NCBI RefSeq assembly: GCF_019929345.1
Contig: NZ_JAHZPJ010000003.1
Location: forward strand, 62,001-126,000
DNA length: 64,000 bases
Reading direction: 5' to 3'
From: Streptococcus oralis
GTDB taxonomy: Bacteria > Bacillota > Bacilli > Lactobacillales > Streptococcaceae
Under the pieces are notes generated by a model, which made no database searches, was not told the DNA's origin, and saw only the letters and a program-made list of their open reading frames with translations. A program made the position numbers and the translations under genes. Positions 9,267 to 18,461 of the stretch are shown piece after piece (the first letter of the stretch is position 1; each line of letters starts with the position of its first letter).

Positions 9267-10328
9267 TTAAAATCCTGTCACTGTAATTCCTAGTAGACGA
9301 ACGCCTTTTTCTTTTTCAGCTAGTTCTTCGTAGAGTTGAAGGGCAGTTTGAGAAATCTGACTAGCGTCCTGTGTAGCTTGTGGGAGGCTTTTTCGTCTAG
9401 TTAGAGTGGAGAAGTCAGCATATCGTATTTTAAGGATAATGATTTTTCCAGCTTTGTTCTGCCTGCTGAGATTGTGAGCTACTTTCTCAGAGAGAAGAGT
9501 CAGCTCTTTTTTGATGTCTTCTTCAGCCTGGAGAATCTTACCATAAGTTTTCTCCTTGCCGATGGACTTACGAATGCGATTGGACTTGACTGGAGAATTG
9601 TGAATACCACGAACCTTTCTATAAAGGTCAAAACCGAGTCTGCCAAATCGATCGATTAAAGTGACTTCTGAGACGTCCAATAAGTCTGAACCAGTATAAA
9701 TGCCCATTTCATGAAGGCGTTCAACTGTTTTTTTGCCCACACCGTGAAATTTAGCAATATCCATTTGTTTGAGAAAGTCTTGGGCTTGGTCAGGTAGAAT
9801 TACTGTCAAACCATGCGGCTTCTGATAATCACTGGCCATTTTAGCTAAGAATTTGTTATAAGAGACACCTGCAGAAGCAGTCAGGTGTAGTTCCTGCCAG
9901 ATATCCTGTTGGATGAGACGAGCTATTTTGACAGCTGACTTGATACCAAGTTTATTTTCCGTCACATCCAAGTAAGCCTCGTCAATACTCATAGGTTCAA
10001 TCAAATCAGTGTAGCGTTTAAAAATAGCTCGAATCTCAAGTCCCACAGTCTTGTATTTTTCATAATTTCCTGAGATGAAGACGGCTTGGGGACAACGCTC
10101 ATAAGCTTCTTTAGAACTCATGGCAGAGTGAATACCAAAGGCCCGTGCCTCGTAGCTACAAGTAGAAACAACACCCCGTCCGCCTGTTTGTCTAGGGTCA
10201 CTTCCAATGATGACAGGTTTTCCTTTTAACTTAGGATTGTCTCTTATTTCCACTGCAGCAAAAAAGGCATCCATATCGATATGGATGATTTTTCTGGACA
10301 AATCATTTATCAATGGAAATATGAGCAT
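9267..10328 (-). CDS. dinB: DNA polymerase IV (Y family)
   Basis: DinB is the error-prone translesion polymerase. The 353-residue protein shows [11 protein letters not shown] (about 17-27) and SIDEAYLDV (about 113-121), which carry the catalytic acidic residues. The helix-hairpin-helix region (GVGKKT) and the little-finger domain follow. Start at 10328 is supported by AGAAAGGAAC upstream. It is divergent from pflB. Confidence 0.95.
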   Translation of the reverse strand: MLIFPLINDLSRKIIHIDMDAFFAAVEIRDNPKLKGKPVIIGSDPRQTGGRGVVSTCSYEARAFGIHSAMSSKEAYERCPQAVFISGNYEKYKTVGLEIRAIFKRYTDLIEPMSIDEAYLDVTENKLGIKSAVKIARLIQQDIWQELHLTASAGVSYNKFLAKMASDYQKPHGLTVILPDQAQDFLKQMDIAKFHGVGKKTVERLHEMGIYTGSDLLDVSEVTLIDRFGRLGFDLYRKVRGIHNSPVKSNRIRKSIGKEKTYGKILQAEEDIKKELTLLSEKVAHNLSRQNKAGKIIILKIRYADFSTLTRRKSLPQATQDASQISQTALQLYEELAEKEKGVRLLGITVTGF

Positions 10329-10504
10329 TTTTGTTCCTTTCTACCATCATTCATTTTCTATTTATTATACCCTTTTTTCTGAAAAAATGGAAAAGAGTAA
10401 TTTTACTTTCAAATATATAATACAGATAGTGCCAAATAACAGACTGTATTAGAAAAGAAAGTGACAGAAAAGCCTTTTTTAGCTTGTTGAAATCGGTTAC
10501 TGTA

Positions 10505-10513
10505 TGGTATACT
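10505..10513 (+). promoter_or_regulatory. extended -10 promoter of pflB
   Basis: TGGTATACT lies 56 bases before the chosen pflB start. A TTGAAA word sits upstream with a short spacing of 15 bases. Confidence 0.5.
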
Positions 10514-10568
10514 TGACTCATGAATGTAACAGATGACTGTTACTAGAAAGAAAAATGAGGACATTAAC

Positions 10569-12884
10569 ATGGTTGTTAAGACAGTTGTTGAAGCACAAGA
10601 CATTTTTGATAAAGCTTGGGAAGGCTTCAAAGGCGTAGATTGGAAAGAAAAAGCAAGTATTTCTCGCTTTGTTCAAGCTAACTACACACCTTATGATGGT
10701 GATGAAAGTTTCCTTGCTGGACCAACAGAACGTTCGCTTCACATCAAAAAGATTGTAGAAGAAACGAAGGCTCACTACGAAGAAACTCGTTTCCCAATGG
10801 ACACTCGTCCAACATCTATTGCTGATATTCCTGCTGGATTTATCGACAAAGAAAACGAATTGATCTTCGGTATCCAAAATGATGAACTCTTCAAATTGAA
10901 CTTCATGCCAAAAGGTGGTATCCGTATGGCTGAAACTACTTTGAAAGAAAATGGATACGAACCAGATCCAGCTGTTCACGAAATCTTCACTAAATATGTA
11001 ACAACAGTTAACGACGGTATCTTCCGTGCCTACACTTCAAACATCCGTCGTGCTCGTCACGCACACACTGTAACTGGTCTTCCAGATGCCTATTCACGTG
11101 GACGTATCATCGGTGTTTACGCACGTCTTGCTCTCTATGGTGCAGACTACTTGATGCAAGAAAAAGTAAACGACTGGAATGCAATCAAAGAAATTGATGA
11201 AGAAACAATCCGTCTTCGTGAAGAAGTAAACCTTCAATACCAAGCATTGCAACAAGTTGTTCGCTTGGGTGACCTTTACGGAGTTGATGTTCGTAAACCA
11301 GCGATGAATACGAAAGAAGCTATCCAATGGGTTAACATCGCTTTCATGGCTGTCTGCCGTGTTATCAACGGTGCTGCTACATCTCTAGGACGTGTGCCAA
11401 TTGTACTCGACATCTTTGCAGAACGTGACCTTGCTCGTGGTACATTTACTGAATCAGAAATCCAAGAATTCGTTGATGATTTCGTTATGAAACTTCGTAC
11501 AGTTAAATTTGCTCGTACAAAAGCTTATGACCAATTGTACTCAGGTGACCCAACTTTCATCACAACTTCTATGGCTGGTATGGGTAACGATGGTCGTCAC
11601 CGTGTTACTAAGATGGACTACCGTTTCTTGAACACTCTTGACAATATCGGTAACTCACCAGAACCAAACTTGACAGTTCTTTGGACTGATAAATTGCCAT
11701 ACAACTTCCGTCGCTACTGTATGCATATGAGCCACAAACACTCTTCTATCCAATACGAAGGTGTAACGACAATGGCTAAAGACGGATACGGAGAAATGAG
11801 CTGTATCTCATGCTGTGTGTCACCACTTGACCCAGAAAACGAAGATCAACGCCACAACATCCAGTACTTCGGTGCTCGTGTAAACGTATTGAAAGCCCTT
11901 CTTACTGGTTTGAACGGTGGTTACGACGATGTTCACAAAGACTACAAGGTATTTGACATCGATCCTATCCGTGACGAAGTTCTTGAATTCGAATCAGTTA
12001 AAGCCAACTTTGAAAAATCTCTTGACTGGTTGACTGACACTTACGTAGATGCTTTGAACATCATCCACTACATGACTGACAAGTACAACTACGAAGCTGT
12101 TCAAATGGCCTTCTTGCCAACTAAACAACGTGCTAACATGGGATTCGGTATCTGTGGATTTGCTAACACTGTTGATACATTGTCAGCGATTAAATACGCT
12201 ACCGTTAAACCAATCCGTGATGAAGATGGATACATCTACGATTACGAAACAATTGGTGAGTACCCACGTTGGGGTGAAGATGACCCACGTTCAAACGAAT
12301 TGGCAGAATGGTTGATCGAAGCTTACACAACTCGTCTACGTAGCCACAAACTTTACAAAGACGCAGAAGCTACAGTATCACTTTTGACAATCACATCTAA
12401 CGTTGCTTACTCTAAACAAACTGGTAACTCACCAGTCCACAAAGGTGTATACCTCAACGAAGATGGTTCAGTGAACTTGTCTAAACTTGAATTCTTCTCA
12501 CCAGGTGCTAACCCTTCTAACAAAGCTAAAGGTGGATGGTTACAAAACTTGAACTCACTTGCTAGCCTAGACTTTGGTTATGCAGCTGACGGGATCTCAT
12601 TGACAACTCAAGTCTCTCCACGAGCTCTTGGTAAGACTCGTGACGAACAAGTTGATAACTTGGTAACAATCCTTGATGGTTACTTTGAAAACGGTGGACA
12701 ACACGTTAACTTGAACGTTATGGACTTGAACGATGTTTACGAAAAGATCATGTCAGGTGAAGACGTTATCGTACGTATCTCTGGATACTGTGTAAACACT
12801 AAATACCTCACTCCAGAACAAAAAACTGAATTGACACAACGTGTCTTCCACGAAGTTCTTTCAATGGATGACGCATTGAGCTAA
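10569..12884 (+). CDS. pflB: pyruvate formate-lyase
   Basis: This glycyl-radical enzyme splits pyruvate with CoA into acetyl-CoA and formate in anaerobic mixed-acid fermentation. The 771-residue protein has the adjacent catalytic cysteines in [10 protein letters not shown] (around 415) and the C-terminal radical loop VRISGYCVN (around 742). The start at 10569 is preferred to the upstream ATG at 10533 because GAGG lies before it and the encoded N-terminus begins the conserved region. Codon use is strongly biased, as for a highly expressed gene. The activating enzyme is not in the window. Confidence 0.96.
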   Translation: MVVKTVVEAQDIFDKAWEGFKGVDWKEKASISRFVQANYTPYDGDESFLAGPTERSLHIKKIVEETKAHYEETRFPMDTRPTSIADIPAGFIDKENELIFGIQNDELFKLNFMPKGGIRMAETTLKENGYEPDPAVHEIFTKYVTTVNDGIFRAYTSNIRRARHAHTVTGLPDAYSRGRIIGVYARLALYGADYLMQEKVNDWNAIKEIDEETIRLREEVNLQYQALQQVVRLGDLYGVDVRKPAMNTKEAIQWVNIAFMAVCRVINGAATSLGRVPIVLDIFAERDLARGTFTESEIQEFVDDFVMKLRTVKFARTKAYDQLYSGDPTFITTSMAGMGNDGRHRVTKMDYRFLNTLDNIGNSPEPNLTVLWTDKLPYNFRRYCMHMSHKHSSIQYEGVTTMAKDGYGEMSCISCCVSPLDPENEDQRHNIQYFGARVNVLKALLTGLNGGYDDVHKDYKVFDIDPIRDEVLEFESVKANFEKSLDWLTDTYVDALNIIHYMTDKYNYEAVQMAFLPTKQRANMGFGICGFANTVDTLSAIKYATVKPIRDEDGYIYDYETIGEYPRWGEDDPRSNELAEWLIEAYTTRLRSHKLYKDAEATVSLLTITSNVAYSKQTGNSPVHKGVYLNEDGSVNLSKLEFFSPGANPSNKAKGGWLQNLNSLASLDFGYAADGISLTTQVSPRALGKTRDEQVDNLVTILDGYFENGGQHVNLNVMDLNDVYEKIMSGEDVIVRISGYCVNTKYLTPEQKTELTQRVFHEVLSMDDALS

Positions 12885-12903
12885 GATTCAATTGGAATAG
12901 AGA

Positions 12904-12930
12904 AAAGCTAGTCGATTTGACTGGCTTTTT
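12904..12930 (+). terminator. pflB terminator
   Basis: A 10-bp stem with one G-U pair (12904-12913 with 12919-12928) runs into five T. Confidence 0.9.
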
Positions 12931-12956
12931 GTGTGCTTAAAAAATTTTAAAAAAAT

Positions 12957-12973
12957 AGTCAAATTTGGTCAAA
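12957..12973 (+). promoter_or_regulatory. CtsR operator 1 (clpL)
   Basis: AGTCAAATTTGGTCAAA fits the CtsR heptad direct repeat RGTCAAA-N3-RGTCAAA perfectly. It lies directly upstream of the -35. Confidence 0.85.
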
Positions 12974-12978
12974 AAGTT

Positions 12979-13008
12979 ATTGACTTTTACTGACCAATGT
13001 GATATAGT
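12979..13008 (+). promoter_or_regulatory. clpL promoter with overlapping CtsR operator 2
   Basis: TTGACT (12980-12985), a 17-base spacer and TATAGT (13003-13008) make a good sigma-A promoter. On the minus strand 12979-12995 reads GGTCAGT-AAA-AGTCAAT, a near-consensus CtsR site covering the -35. Confidence 0.85.
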
Positions 13009-13043
13009 AAAAACATAAGGAAAATGACTTCCTTAGAAAACTT

Positions 13044-13073
13044 CATTTTCAATGATTCTATTTCTTGAAAATG
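13044..13073 (+). other. hairpin in the clpL leader
   Basis: CATTTTCAA (13044-13052) and TTGAAAATG (13065-13073) form a perfect 9-bp stem with a 12-base loop, near the 5' end of the predicted transcript. There is no T run, so it is not a simple terminator. Confidence 0.55.
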
Positions 13074-13105
13074 TACGATAGATACCCTAGAAAGGGGTGA
13101 GGCCT

Positions 13106-13195
13106 ATGTTAAATCTAACAGATTTTGAAAAGAAGATGATAGAAGGCTTATTTAAGAAAGAAAAACCAGAAATTATACGTAGGGTAGCTAGTTAG
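13106..13195 (+). CDS. 29-codon leader ORF upstream of clpL
   Basis: An ATG six bases after a strong AAAGGGGTGAGG site opens a 29-codon frame ending at TAG 13193-13195. The peptide is charged and helical in character (starts MLNLTDFEKKM, ends RRVAS). It sits inside the roughly 270-base leader between the CtsR promoter and clpL. No family was recognised. It may be a regulatory leader peptide or the N-terminal stub of a lost gene. It ends inside a tandem TAGCTAGT repeat. Confidence 0.45.
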   Translation: MLNLTDFEKKMIEGLFKKEKPEIIRRVAS

Positions 13196-13208
13196 CTAGT
13201 TAGCTAGT
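13185..13208 (+). repeat. three tandem copies of TAGCTAGT
   Basis: Perfect 8-bp units lie at 13185-13192, 13193-13200 and 13201-13208. They span the stop codon of the leader ORF. Units of 8 bp could expand or contract by slippage. Confidence 0.9.
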
Positions 13209-13225
13209 CTAAAATTTTTAAAAAA

Positions 13226-13242
13226 GGTCAAAGATAGTCAAT
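13226..13242 (+). promoter_or_regulatory. CtsR operator 3, near the clpL start
   Basis: GGTCAAA-GAT-AGTCAAT fits the CtsR repeat and lies about 45 bases before the clpL start codon, well downstream of the identified promoter. It may act as a roadblock or mark a second promoter. Confidence 0.7.
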
Positions 13243-13284
13243 ATCAGAGGTCGCAAATAATTAACAATAAAAGAGGTAATGAAT

Positions 13285-15390
13285 ATGAATAACAACTTTA
13301 ATAACTTTAACAATATGGATGATTTATTTAACCAATTGATGGGTAGTATGCGAGGATATAGTTCTGAAAACCGTCGCTACTTGATTAATGGACGTGAAGT
13401 GACACCTGAGGAATTTGCTCACTATCGTGCAACTGGTCAATTGCCAGGAAATGCAGAAACTGATGCGCAAATGCAACAACACGCTTCAGGTATGAAGCAA
13501 GACGGTGTCCTTGCTAAACTAGGTCGTAACTTGACTGCAGAAGCTCGCGAGGGCAAGCTGGATCCTGTTATTGGGCGAAACAAGGAAATTCAAGAAACAT
13601 CTGAAATCCTCTCACGTCGTACTAAGAACAATCCTGTTCTGGTTGGAGATGCAGGTGTTGGTAAGACAGCCGTTGTCGAAGGTTTAGCACAAGCGATTGT
13701 GAATGGAGATGTTCCGGCTGCCATCAAGAACAAGGAAATCATTTCCATTGATATCTCAGGTCTTGAGGCTGGTACTCAATACCGTGGTAGCTTTGAAGAA
13801 AACGTTCAAAACCTAGTCAACGAGGTGAAAGAAGCAGGGAATATTATCCTCTTCTTTGATGAAATTCACCAAATCCTTGGCGCTGGCTCAATCGGTGGAG
13901 ACAGTGGTTCTAAAGGGCTTGCGGACATTCTCAAGCCAGCTCTATCTCGTGGTGAATTGACCGTTATTGGGGCAACGACTCAAGACGAATACCGTAACAC
14001 CATCTTGAAGAATGCAGCTCTTGCTCGTCGTTTCAATGAAGTCAAGGTCAATGCTCCATCAGCAGAGGATACCTTTAAAATCCTTCAAGGAATTCGTGAC
14101 CTCTATCAACAACACCACAATGTTATCTTGCCAGATGAAGTCTTGAAAGCAGCAGTGGATTATTCAATCCAATACATTCCTCAACGTAGCTTGCCAGATA
14201 AGGCTATTGACCTTGTCGATGTAACGGCAGCTCACTTGGCAGCTCAACATCCTGTAACAGATGTGCATGCTGTTGAACGGGAAATTGAGGCAGAAAAAGA
14301 CAAGCAAGAAAAAGCAGTTGAAGCAGAAGACTTTGAAGCAGCTCTCAATGCCAAAACACGCATTGCTGAATTAGAGAAAAAAGTCGAAAACCACACAGAA
14401 GACATGAAAGTGACTGCTAGCATCAACGATGTGGCTGAGTCTGTGGAACGTATGACTGGTATTCCAGTGTCACAAATGGGAGCATCAGACATCGAACGTT
14501 TGAAAGATATGGCTCATCGTTTGGAACACAAGGTTATCGGCCAAGATAAGGCTGTAGAAGCTGTAGCTCGTGCTATCCGTCGTAACCGTGCTGGTTTTGA
14601 TGAAGGCAATCGCCCAATCGGTAGCTTCCTCTTTGTAGGCCCAACTGGGGTTGGTAAAACAGAACTTGCTAAACAATTGGCGCTTGATATGTTTGGAACC
14701 AAGGACGCAATTATCCGCTTGGATATGTCCGAATATAGTGACCGCACAGCTGTTTCTAAGCTGATCGGTACAACAGCCGGTTATGTAGGGTATGATGACA
14801 ATAGCAATACCTTGACAGAACGTATTCGTCGCAATCCATACTCTATCATTCTCTTGGACGAGATTGAAAAGGCTGATCCTCAAGTAATTACCCTTCTCCT
14901 CCAAGTCTTGGATGATGGTCGTTTGACTGATGGTCAAGGAAATACCGTTAACTTTAAAAACACTGTCATTATCGCAACATCAAATGCTGGATTTGGCTAT
15001 GAAGCCAACTTGACGGAAGATGCGGATAAACCAGAATTGATGGATCGCTTGAAACCATTCTTCCGTCCAGAATTCCTTAATCGCTTTAACGCAGTTATCG
15101 AGTTCTCACACTTGAATAAGGAAGACCTTTCTAAGATTGTGGACTTGATGTTGGCTGAAGTTAACCAAACCTTGGCTAAGAAAGACATTGATTTGGAAGT
15201 CAGTCAAGCAGCTAAGGACTTTATCACAGAAGAAGGTTATGATGAAGTTATGGGTGTTCGTCCTCTCCGTCGCGTGGTTGAACAACAAATTCGTGATAAG
15301 GTGACGGACTTCCACTTGGATCATCTAGATGCCAAACATCTGGAAGCAGATATGGAAGATGGCGTTTTGGTCATTCGTGAAAAAGCCTAA
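13285..15390 (+). CDS. clpL: ATP-dependent chaperone ClpL
   Basis: ClpL is a heat-induced HSP100 disaggregase of streptococci and lactobacilli. The 701-residue length and the Asn-rich N-terminus without the zinc finger of ClpE identify ClpL. AAA-1 has GDAGVGKT (121-128) and Walker [10 protein letters not shown] short UVR-like coiled-coil middle region follows (about 330-375), then AAA-2 with GPTGVGKT and Walker [10 protein letters not shown] chose the ATG at 13285, eight bases after AGAGG; the ATG at 13279 is only two bases from it. Control by CtsR is supported by three operators. Confidence 0.95.
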   Translation: MNNNFNNFNNMDDLFNQLMGSMRGYSSENRRYLINGREVTPEEFAHYRATGQLPGNAETDAQMQQHASGMKQDGVLAKLGRNLTAEAREGKLDPVIGRNKEIQETSEILSRRTKNNPVLVGDAGVGKTAVVEGLAQAIVNGDVPAAIKNKEIISIDISGLEAGTQYRGSFEENVQNLVNEVKEAGNIILFFDEIHQILGAGSIGGDSGSKGLADILKPALSRGELTVIGATTQDEYRNTILKNAALARRFNEVKVNAPSAEDTFKILQGIRDLYQQHHNVILPDEVLKAAVDYSIQYIPQRSLPDKAIDLVDVTAAHLAAQHPVTDVHAVEREIEAEKDKQEKAVEAEDFEAALNAKTRIAELEKKVENHTEDMKVTASINDVAESVERMTGIPVSQMGASDIERLKDMAHRLEHKVIGQDKAVEAVARAIRRNRAGFDEGNRPIGSFLFVGPTGVGKTELAKQLALDMFGTKDAIIRLDMSEYSDRTAVSKLIGTTAGYVGYDDNSNTLTERIRRNPYSIILLDEIEKADPQVITLLLQVLDDGRLTDGQGNTVNFKNTVIIATSNAGFGYEANLTEDADKPELMDRLKPFFRPEFLNRFNAVIEFSHLNKEDLSKIVDLMLAEVNQTLAKKDIDLEVSQAAKDFITEEGYDEVMGVRPLRRVVEQQIRDKVTDFHLDHLDAKHLEADMEDGVLVIREKA

Positions 15391-15412
15391 CTCAAGATTT
15401 TGAGAATAAAAA

Positions 15413-15445
15413 ATAAGGAACTAGCTAAAAAGCTGGTTCCTTTTT
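15413..15445. terminator. terminator between clpL and luxS
   Basis: AAGGAACTAGCT pairs with AGCTGGTTCCTT around a 4-base loop, with T and A flanks serving both convergent genes. Confidence 0.9.
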
Positions 15446-15449
15446 GTGT

Positions 15450-15932
15450 TTAGATGATATGGCGCTCAAAGGCATCATCTGAGATTCCTTGTTCCAAGAT
15501 GAGTTTCGCCCATTCTTTGGCAGAAAAGAGGCTGTGGTCCTTGTAGTTTCCGCAAGATTCAATGGTTGTTCCAGGGACATCTTCCCAAGTAGTAGTCTCA
15601 GCGATTTCCTTGAGTGAATCTTTGATAACAGCTGCAATTTCGGCGCTAGTATGGCGTCCCCACATAATCATGTGAAAACCTGTACGGCAACCAAACGGCG
15701 AACAGTCAATCATACCGTCAATGCGGGTACGGATGAGTTTGGCCAAGAGGTGCTCGATAGTGTGAAGCCCAGCAGTAGGGATAGAGTCCTCATTTGGCTG
15801 TACCAAGCGAATATCAAAGTTGGAGATGATGTCTCCCTTTGGCCCTGTTTCTTCCCCAATCAAGCGAACATAAGGTGCTTTAACAATGGTGTGGTCAAGT
15901 TCAAAACTTTCAACAATAACTTCTTTTGACAT
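15450..15932 (-). CDS. luxS: S-ribosylhomocysteine lyase
   Basis: LuxS cleaves S-ribosylhomocysteine to homocysteine and the AI-2 precursor in the activated methyl cycle. All metal ligands and active-site residues are visible in the 160-residue protein: HTIEH (His57, Glu60, His61), catalytic Cys82 in FGCRTG and Cys127 in ESCGNY. Convergence with clpL is the arrangement also known from pneumococcus. Confidence 0.97.
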   Translation of the reverse strand: MSKEVIVESFELDHTIVKAPYVRLIGEETGPKGDIISNFDIRLVQPNEDSIPTAGLHTIEHLLAKLIRTRIDGMIDCSPFGCRTGFHMIMWGRHTSAEIAAVIKDSLKEIAETTTWEDVPGTTIESCGNYKDHSLFSAKEWAKLILEQGISDDAFERHII

Positions 15933-16146
15933 GGTAAATCCTTTCAGTTTTCTTCTTTCATTATATCATAAAGCCTGCTCTTGATGGAGTTTGATAAATG
16001 ACTTTTTGGTACTAAAATGATAATAAAGTCTCTATACATAAACCTCAGAATTATAAAGAAAGAATGAAGAGAAGAATACCTTGTGAAAGAAAAGTTTAGT
16101 TTTTCTAGTGGAACTAAGGTGACTTTTGAAAAGTGGATCAACTTTT

Positions 16147-16199
16147 TCTGAAATTTCTGTTTAATCTCTGAACTAATTCTGAACTAGATTGGGTATACT
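16147..16199 (+). promoter_or_regulatory. promoter of the LanFEG-like operon with phased TCTG repeats
   Basis: TCTG occurs at 16147, 16156, 16167 and 16178, spaced 9, 11 and 11 bases. The last two are within the 9-bp direct repeat TCTGAACTA (16167-16175 and 16178-16186). A TATACT -10 lies at 16194-16199, and the repeats occupy the -35 position, which has no good hexamer. This is the geometry expected for an OmpR-type activator, probably the regulator encoded at 18460. Confidence 0.6.
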
Positions 16200-16227
16200 G
16201 GAGAAAATAAAGATAAAGGAGTTCAGT

Positions 16228-16935
16228 ATGGAACATATGGTGAAAATAGAAGACGTCTGCAAAAAACATGGCAGTAAGCAGATTTTGGAAGATATTTCTT
16301 TTACAGCTAGAAGCGGGCGGATTACAGCTTTTCTAGGCCCGAATGGTGCTGGTAAAAGTTCGACCTTGAGGATTCTCTTGGGGTTAGATCGGGCGACGGC
16401 AGGGACTGCGACTTTTGATGGGCAAACCTATCAGTCAATGACTTATCCGCTCAGAACGGTAGGCGCAGCCTTTGATGGCATTGGCGGTCTGCCAAATCGA
16501 AAGGTCTATGACCACCTGCGGATTATTGCGGCGAGCAATGCTATTCCCAAGTCTCGAATCGATGAGGTTTTGGAGATGACTGGAATCGCTCATAAGAGAA
16601 AGGACCTCCTGTCGAGCCTGTCTCTGGGGGAAGGTCAGCGGCTGGGTCTGGCCGTAGCTTTGATGGGGGATCCTCAGTTTCTTATATTGGATGAGCCGAC
16701 CAATGGACTGGATCCAAGTGGGATCAAGTGGTTTAGAAAGTTCATCCGTCAGCAGGCTGACTTAGGGAAAACGGTACTTCTATCTTCTCATATCCTATCA
16801 GAGGTGCAAATGGTGACAGATGATGTCGTCTTGATTCATCATGGGCGAATTATTGAGCAGGGACGATTGGAAGAGGTGTTGCAAGATTCAGACAGCCTAG
16901 AAGATCTCTTCTTTGATTTGACAGAGGAGGTTTAA
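16228..16935 (+). CDS. ABC transporter ATP-binding protein, LanF-like
   Basis: This 235-residue ATPase resembles those of lantibiotic self-protection exporters (LanF/LctF) and BcrA-type bacitracin transporters. Walker A is GPNGAGKSS (37-45), the signature region reads LSLGEGQRLGLA and Walker B is ILDEPTNGLDP. I placed the start at 16228 behind AAGGAG; the longer frame from 16189 begins upstream of the -10. The two permease genes follow with a 1-base gap and then an overlap, so all are one operon. No lantibiotic structural or modification gene is nearby. Substrate is unknown. Confidence 0.85.
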   Translation: MEHMVKIEDVCKKHGSKQILEDISFTARSGRITAFLGPNGAGKSSTLRILLGLDRATAGTATFDGQTYQSMTYPLRTVGAAFDGIGGLPNRKVYDHLRIIAASNAIPKSRIDEVLEMTGIAHKRKDLLSSLSLGEGQRLGLAVALMGDPQFLILDEPTNGLDPSGIKWFRKFIRQQADLGKTVLLSSHILSEVQMVTDDVVLIHHGRIIEQGRLEEVLQDSDSLEDLFFDLTEEV

Positions 16936-16936
16936 A

Positions 16937-17725
16937 ATGAAAGAAACGATGTCTTTATTGCATTCAGAATGGTTGAAAATCTGTTCAACCAAGGCTTTCA
17001 GAGTGAGTATGGCCTTCATGCTGCTATTGGTGCCTGCCGTATCCTGGCTGGAGGGCCGACAGTATTTATCTATTGGCTTGGATGCCACCCCTGAGACGGT
17101 TCCCGGTCTGGCAGAAGCCATTGACCCGTTGGAATATCTAGGACTCAATGGAGCCTCTATGGCAGGCATGGTTTTGGTCATCTTAGCTGGAATTTTGGGG
17201 GCTATGGAATTTCAGTCTCATAGCTTGAGAACCAGTCTTTTATCCTGTAATAACCGTCTGAAGTTGCTTGTGGGGAAACTCATGACCTTTGCTTGCTTTT
17301 CTCTTGCCACTAGCTTTTTATCAATCTACTTTAGTTATATGGTCATGCACCTGGCTTTAGGAAAGGAAGGGCTTAATCCAATTTTGCTCAATCAGGCTGC
17401 TTGGAGTCTGATTTTGTGGAAAACCTTATCTCTAACCTTATTAGGAATCCTTTCATTTTTGTTAGGTTTATTGGCTCGGACCATGCTGGTTCCTCTGCTT
17501 TTTCTCGTGCCACAGATCTATAATCTGGGAAACTATCTGGCAGTTCACACGAGTTGGGGAGCTTATTTGCCACAGCCAGCAGGAGAGTTGTTTGCGGCAA
17601 CGCCGACTTCTCAATATGCCAACAATCCCTTGCAAGGACTATTGATACTTGGTGCATGGTTACTAGTCATCGGCGGTATGACTTCTCTGCGCTTTTTGAA
17701 GACGGATTTAGGAGGACGCTACTGA
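16937..17725 (+). CDS. ABC transporter permease, LanE/LanG-like
   Basis: The 262-residue protein has about six hydrophobic segments and an N-terminal HSEWLK(I)-type motif common in ABC-2 permeases of lantibiotic immunity systems. It starts one base after the ATPase stop. It likely pairs with the next permease as a heterodimer. Substrate is unassigned. Confidence 0.8.
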   Translation: MKETMSLLHSEWLKICSTKAFRVSMAFMLLLVPAVSWLEGRQYLSIGLDATPETVPGLAEAIDPLEYLGLNGASMAGMVLVILAGILGAMEFQSHSLRTSLLSCNNRLKLLVGKLMTFACFSLATSFLSIYFSYMVMHLALGKEGLNPILLNQAAWSLILWKTLSLTLLGILSFLLGLLARTMLVPLLFLVPQIYNLGNYLAVHTSWGAYLPQPAGELFAATPTSQYANNPLQGLLILGAWLLVIGGMTSLRFLKTDLGGRY

Positions 17726-18447
17726 TGATCAAAGCTCTGCTTAGAAGTGAATGGATTAAGTTCCGTTCTTACTATCTCGCTCTTGGTGCAGCCTTGGTGG
17801 CTCTGGTAATCGTTCCATTTTTTCTGATGAATCTTGACTACAGTCAAACAGCAGTTGGCCAGACAAAGGCTCTGAGTGAGGCTTTGCATGCCCTCTATCT
17901 GGCACAGCCTGTCATCGTCATCTTTACTTCCCTCTATTTTGCCCAGGAGTTTGTCAAGTCTGGGATGCGAACGAATTTTCTAACCGTATCAAATAGAAGG
18001 GCTTGGTTGGCTGGGAAAATCCTTTTTCTAGCCGTGCTGCTCTTGGTTCTCTATAGTGTCATTATAAGTAGCTGTTTCTTTGTTATGCTGGCTCGATTTG
18101 ACCTAGACTTTAGCTGGTCCTTGCTGGGGAAATTCCTTTATTACAGCTCTTTTGGGCTTCTCAGCAATCTTTTTCTGGCTTTTTTAACTGCCGGCCTCGC
18201 TTTGCTCTTTCAATCTTGGGTTGTGCCGGTGTCAGTGCTCTTTCCTCTCTTGATTGGTCTCAGCCGTTTGTTGGCAACTTTCATCAAGGAAGCAAAATAC
18301 CTGCCCGATCTGGCTACCCTAAATCTTTTTGAGTATGAAGGGATTCAGCATTCAATAGATTTATCAGGTCTGGGGATACAGCTGTTCTGGCTAGCTTTGG
18401 TTTGGAGCTCTGCTATATTCTTAAGCTTGAAACGAGATGTTCGCTAG
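17725..18447 (+). CDS. ABC transporter permease, LanE/LanG-like
   Basis: Start at 17725 overlaps the TGA of the previous gene by one base and follows AGGAGG. A longer open frame back to 17554 lies inside the first permease and is rejected. The 240-residue protein begins with RSEWIKFRS, the same motif as its neighbour, and has about six membrane segments. The next gene begins 13 bases after the stop. Confidence 0.8.
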   Translation: MIKALLRSEWIKFRSYYLALGAALVALVIVPFFLMNLDYSQTAVGQTKALSEALHALYLAQPVIVIFTSLYFAQEFVKSGMRTNFLTVSNRRAWLAGKILFLAVLLLVLYSVIISSCFFVMLARFDLDFSWSLLGKFLYYSSFGLLSNLFLAFLTAGLALLFQSWVVPVSVLFPLLIGLSRLLATFIKEAKYLPDLATLNLFEYEGIQHSIDLSGLGIQLFWLALVWSSAIFLSLKRDVR

Positions 18448-18452
18448 AGGTA

Positions 18453-18461
18453 TGCTATAAT
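18453..18461 (+). promoter_or_regulatory. possible internal promoter before the response regulator
   Basis: TGCTATAAT is a perfect extended -10, but it overlaps the first start codon (18460) of the regulator gene. If used, the transcript would begin near 18468 and only the ATG at 18469 could be read, nearly leaderless. No -35 is present at the right distance. Confidence 0.35.

Noticed and set aside
13185..13208. Tandem repeat as a CRISPR-like array
   Set aside because: Units are 8 bp and contiguous, with no spacers and no cas genes in the window.
14485..14937. 150-codon reverse ORF in clpL
   Set aside because: It is antisense to the conserved AAA-2 domain and has no ribosome binding site; a frame shadow.
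13285..15390. ClpE instead of ClpL
   Set aside because: The N-terminal zinc finger of ClpE is absent and the length of 701 residues and Asn-rich start fit ClpL.
17554..17724. N-terminal extension of the second permease
   Set aside because: It lies inside the first permease gene; the ATG at 17725 has AGGAGG and gives the family N-terminus.
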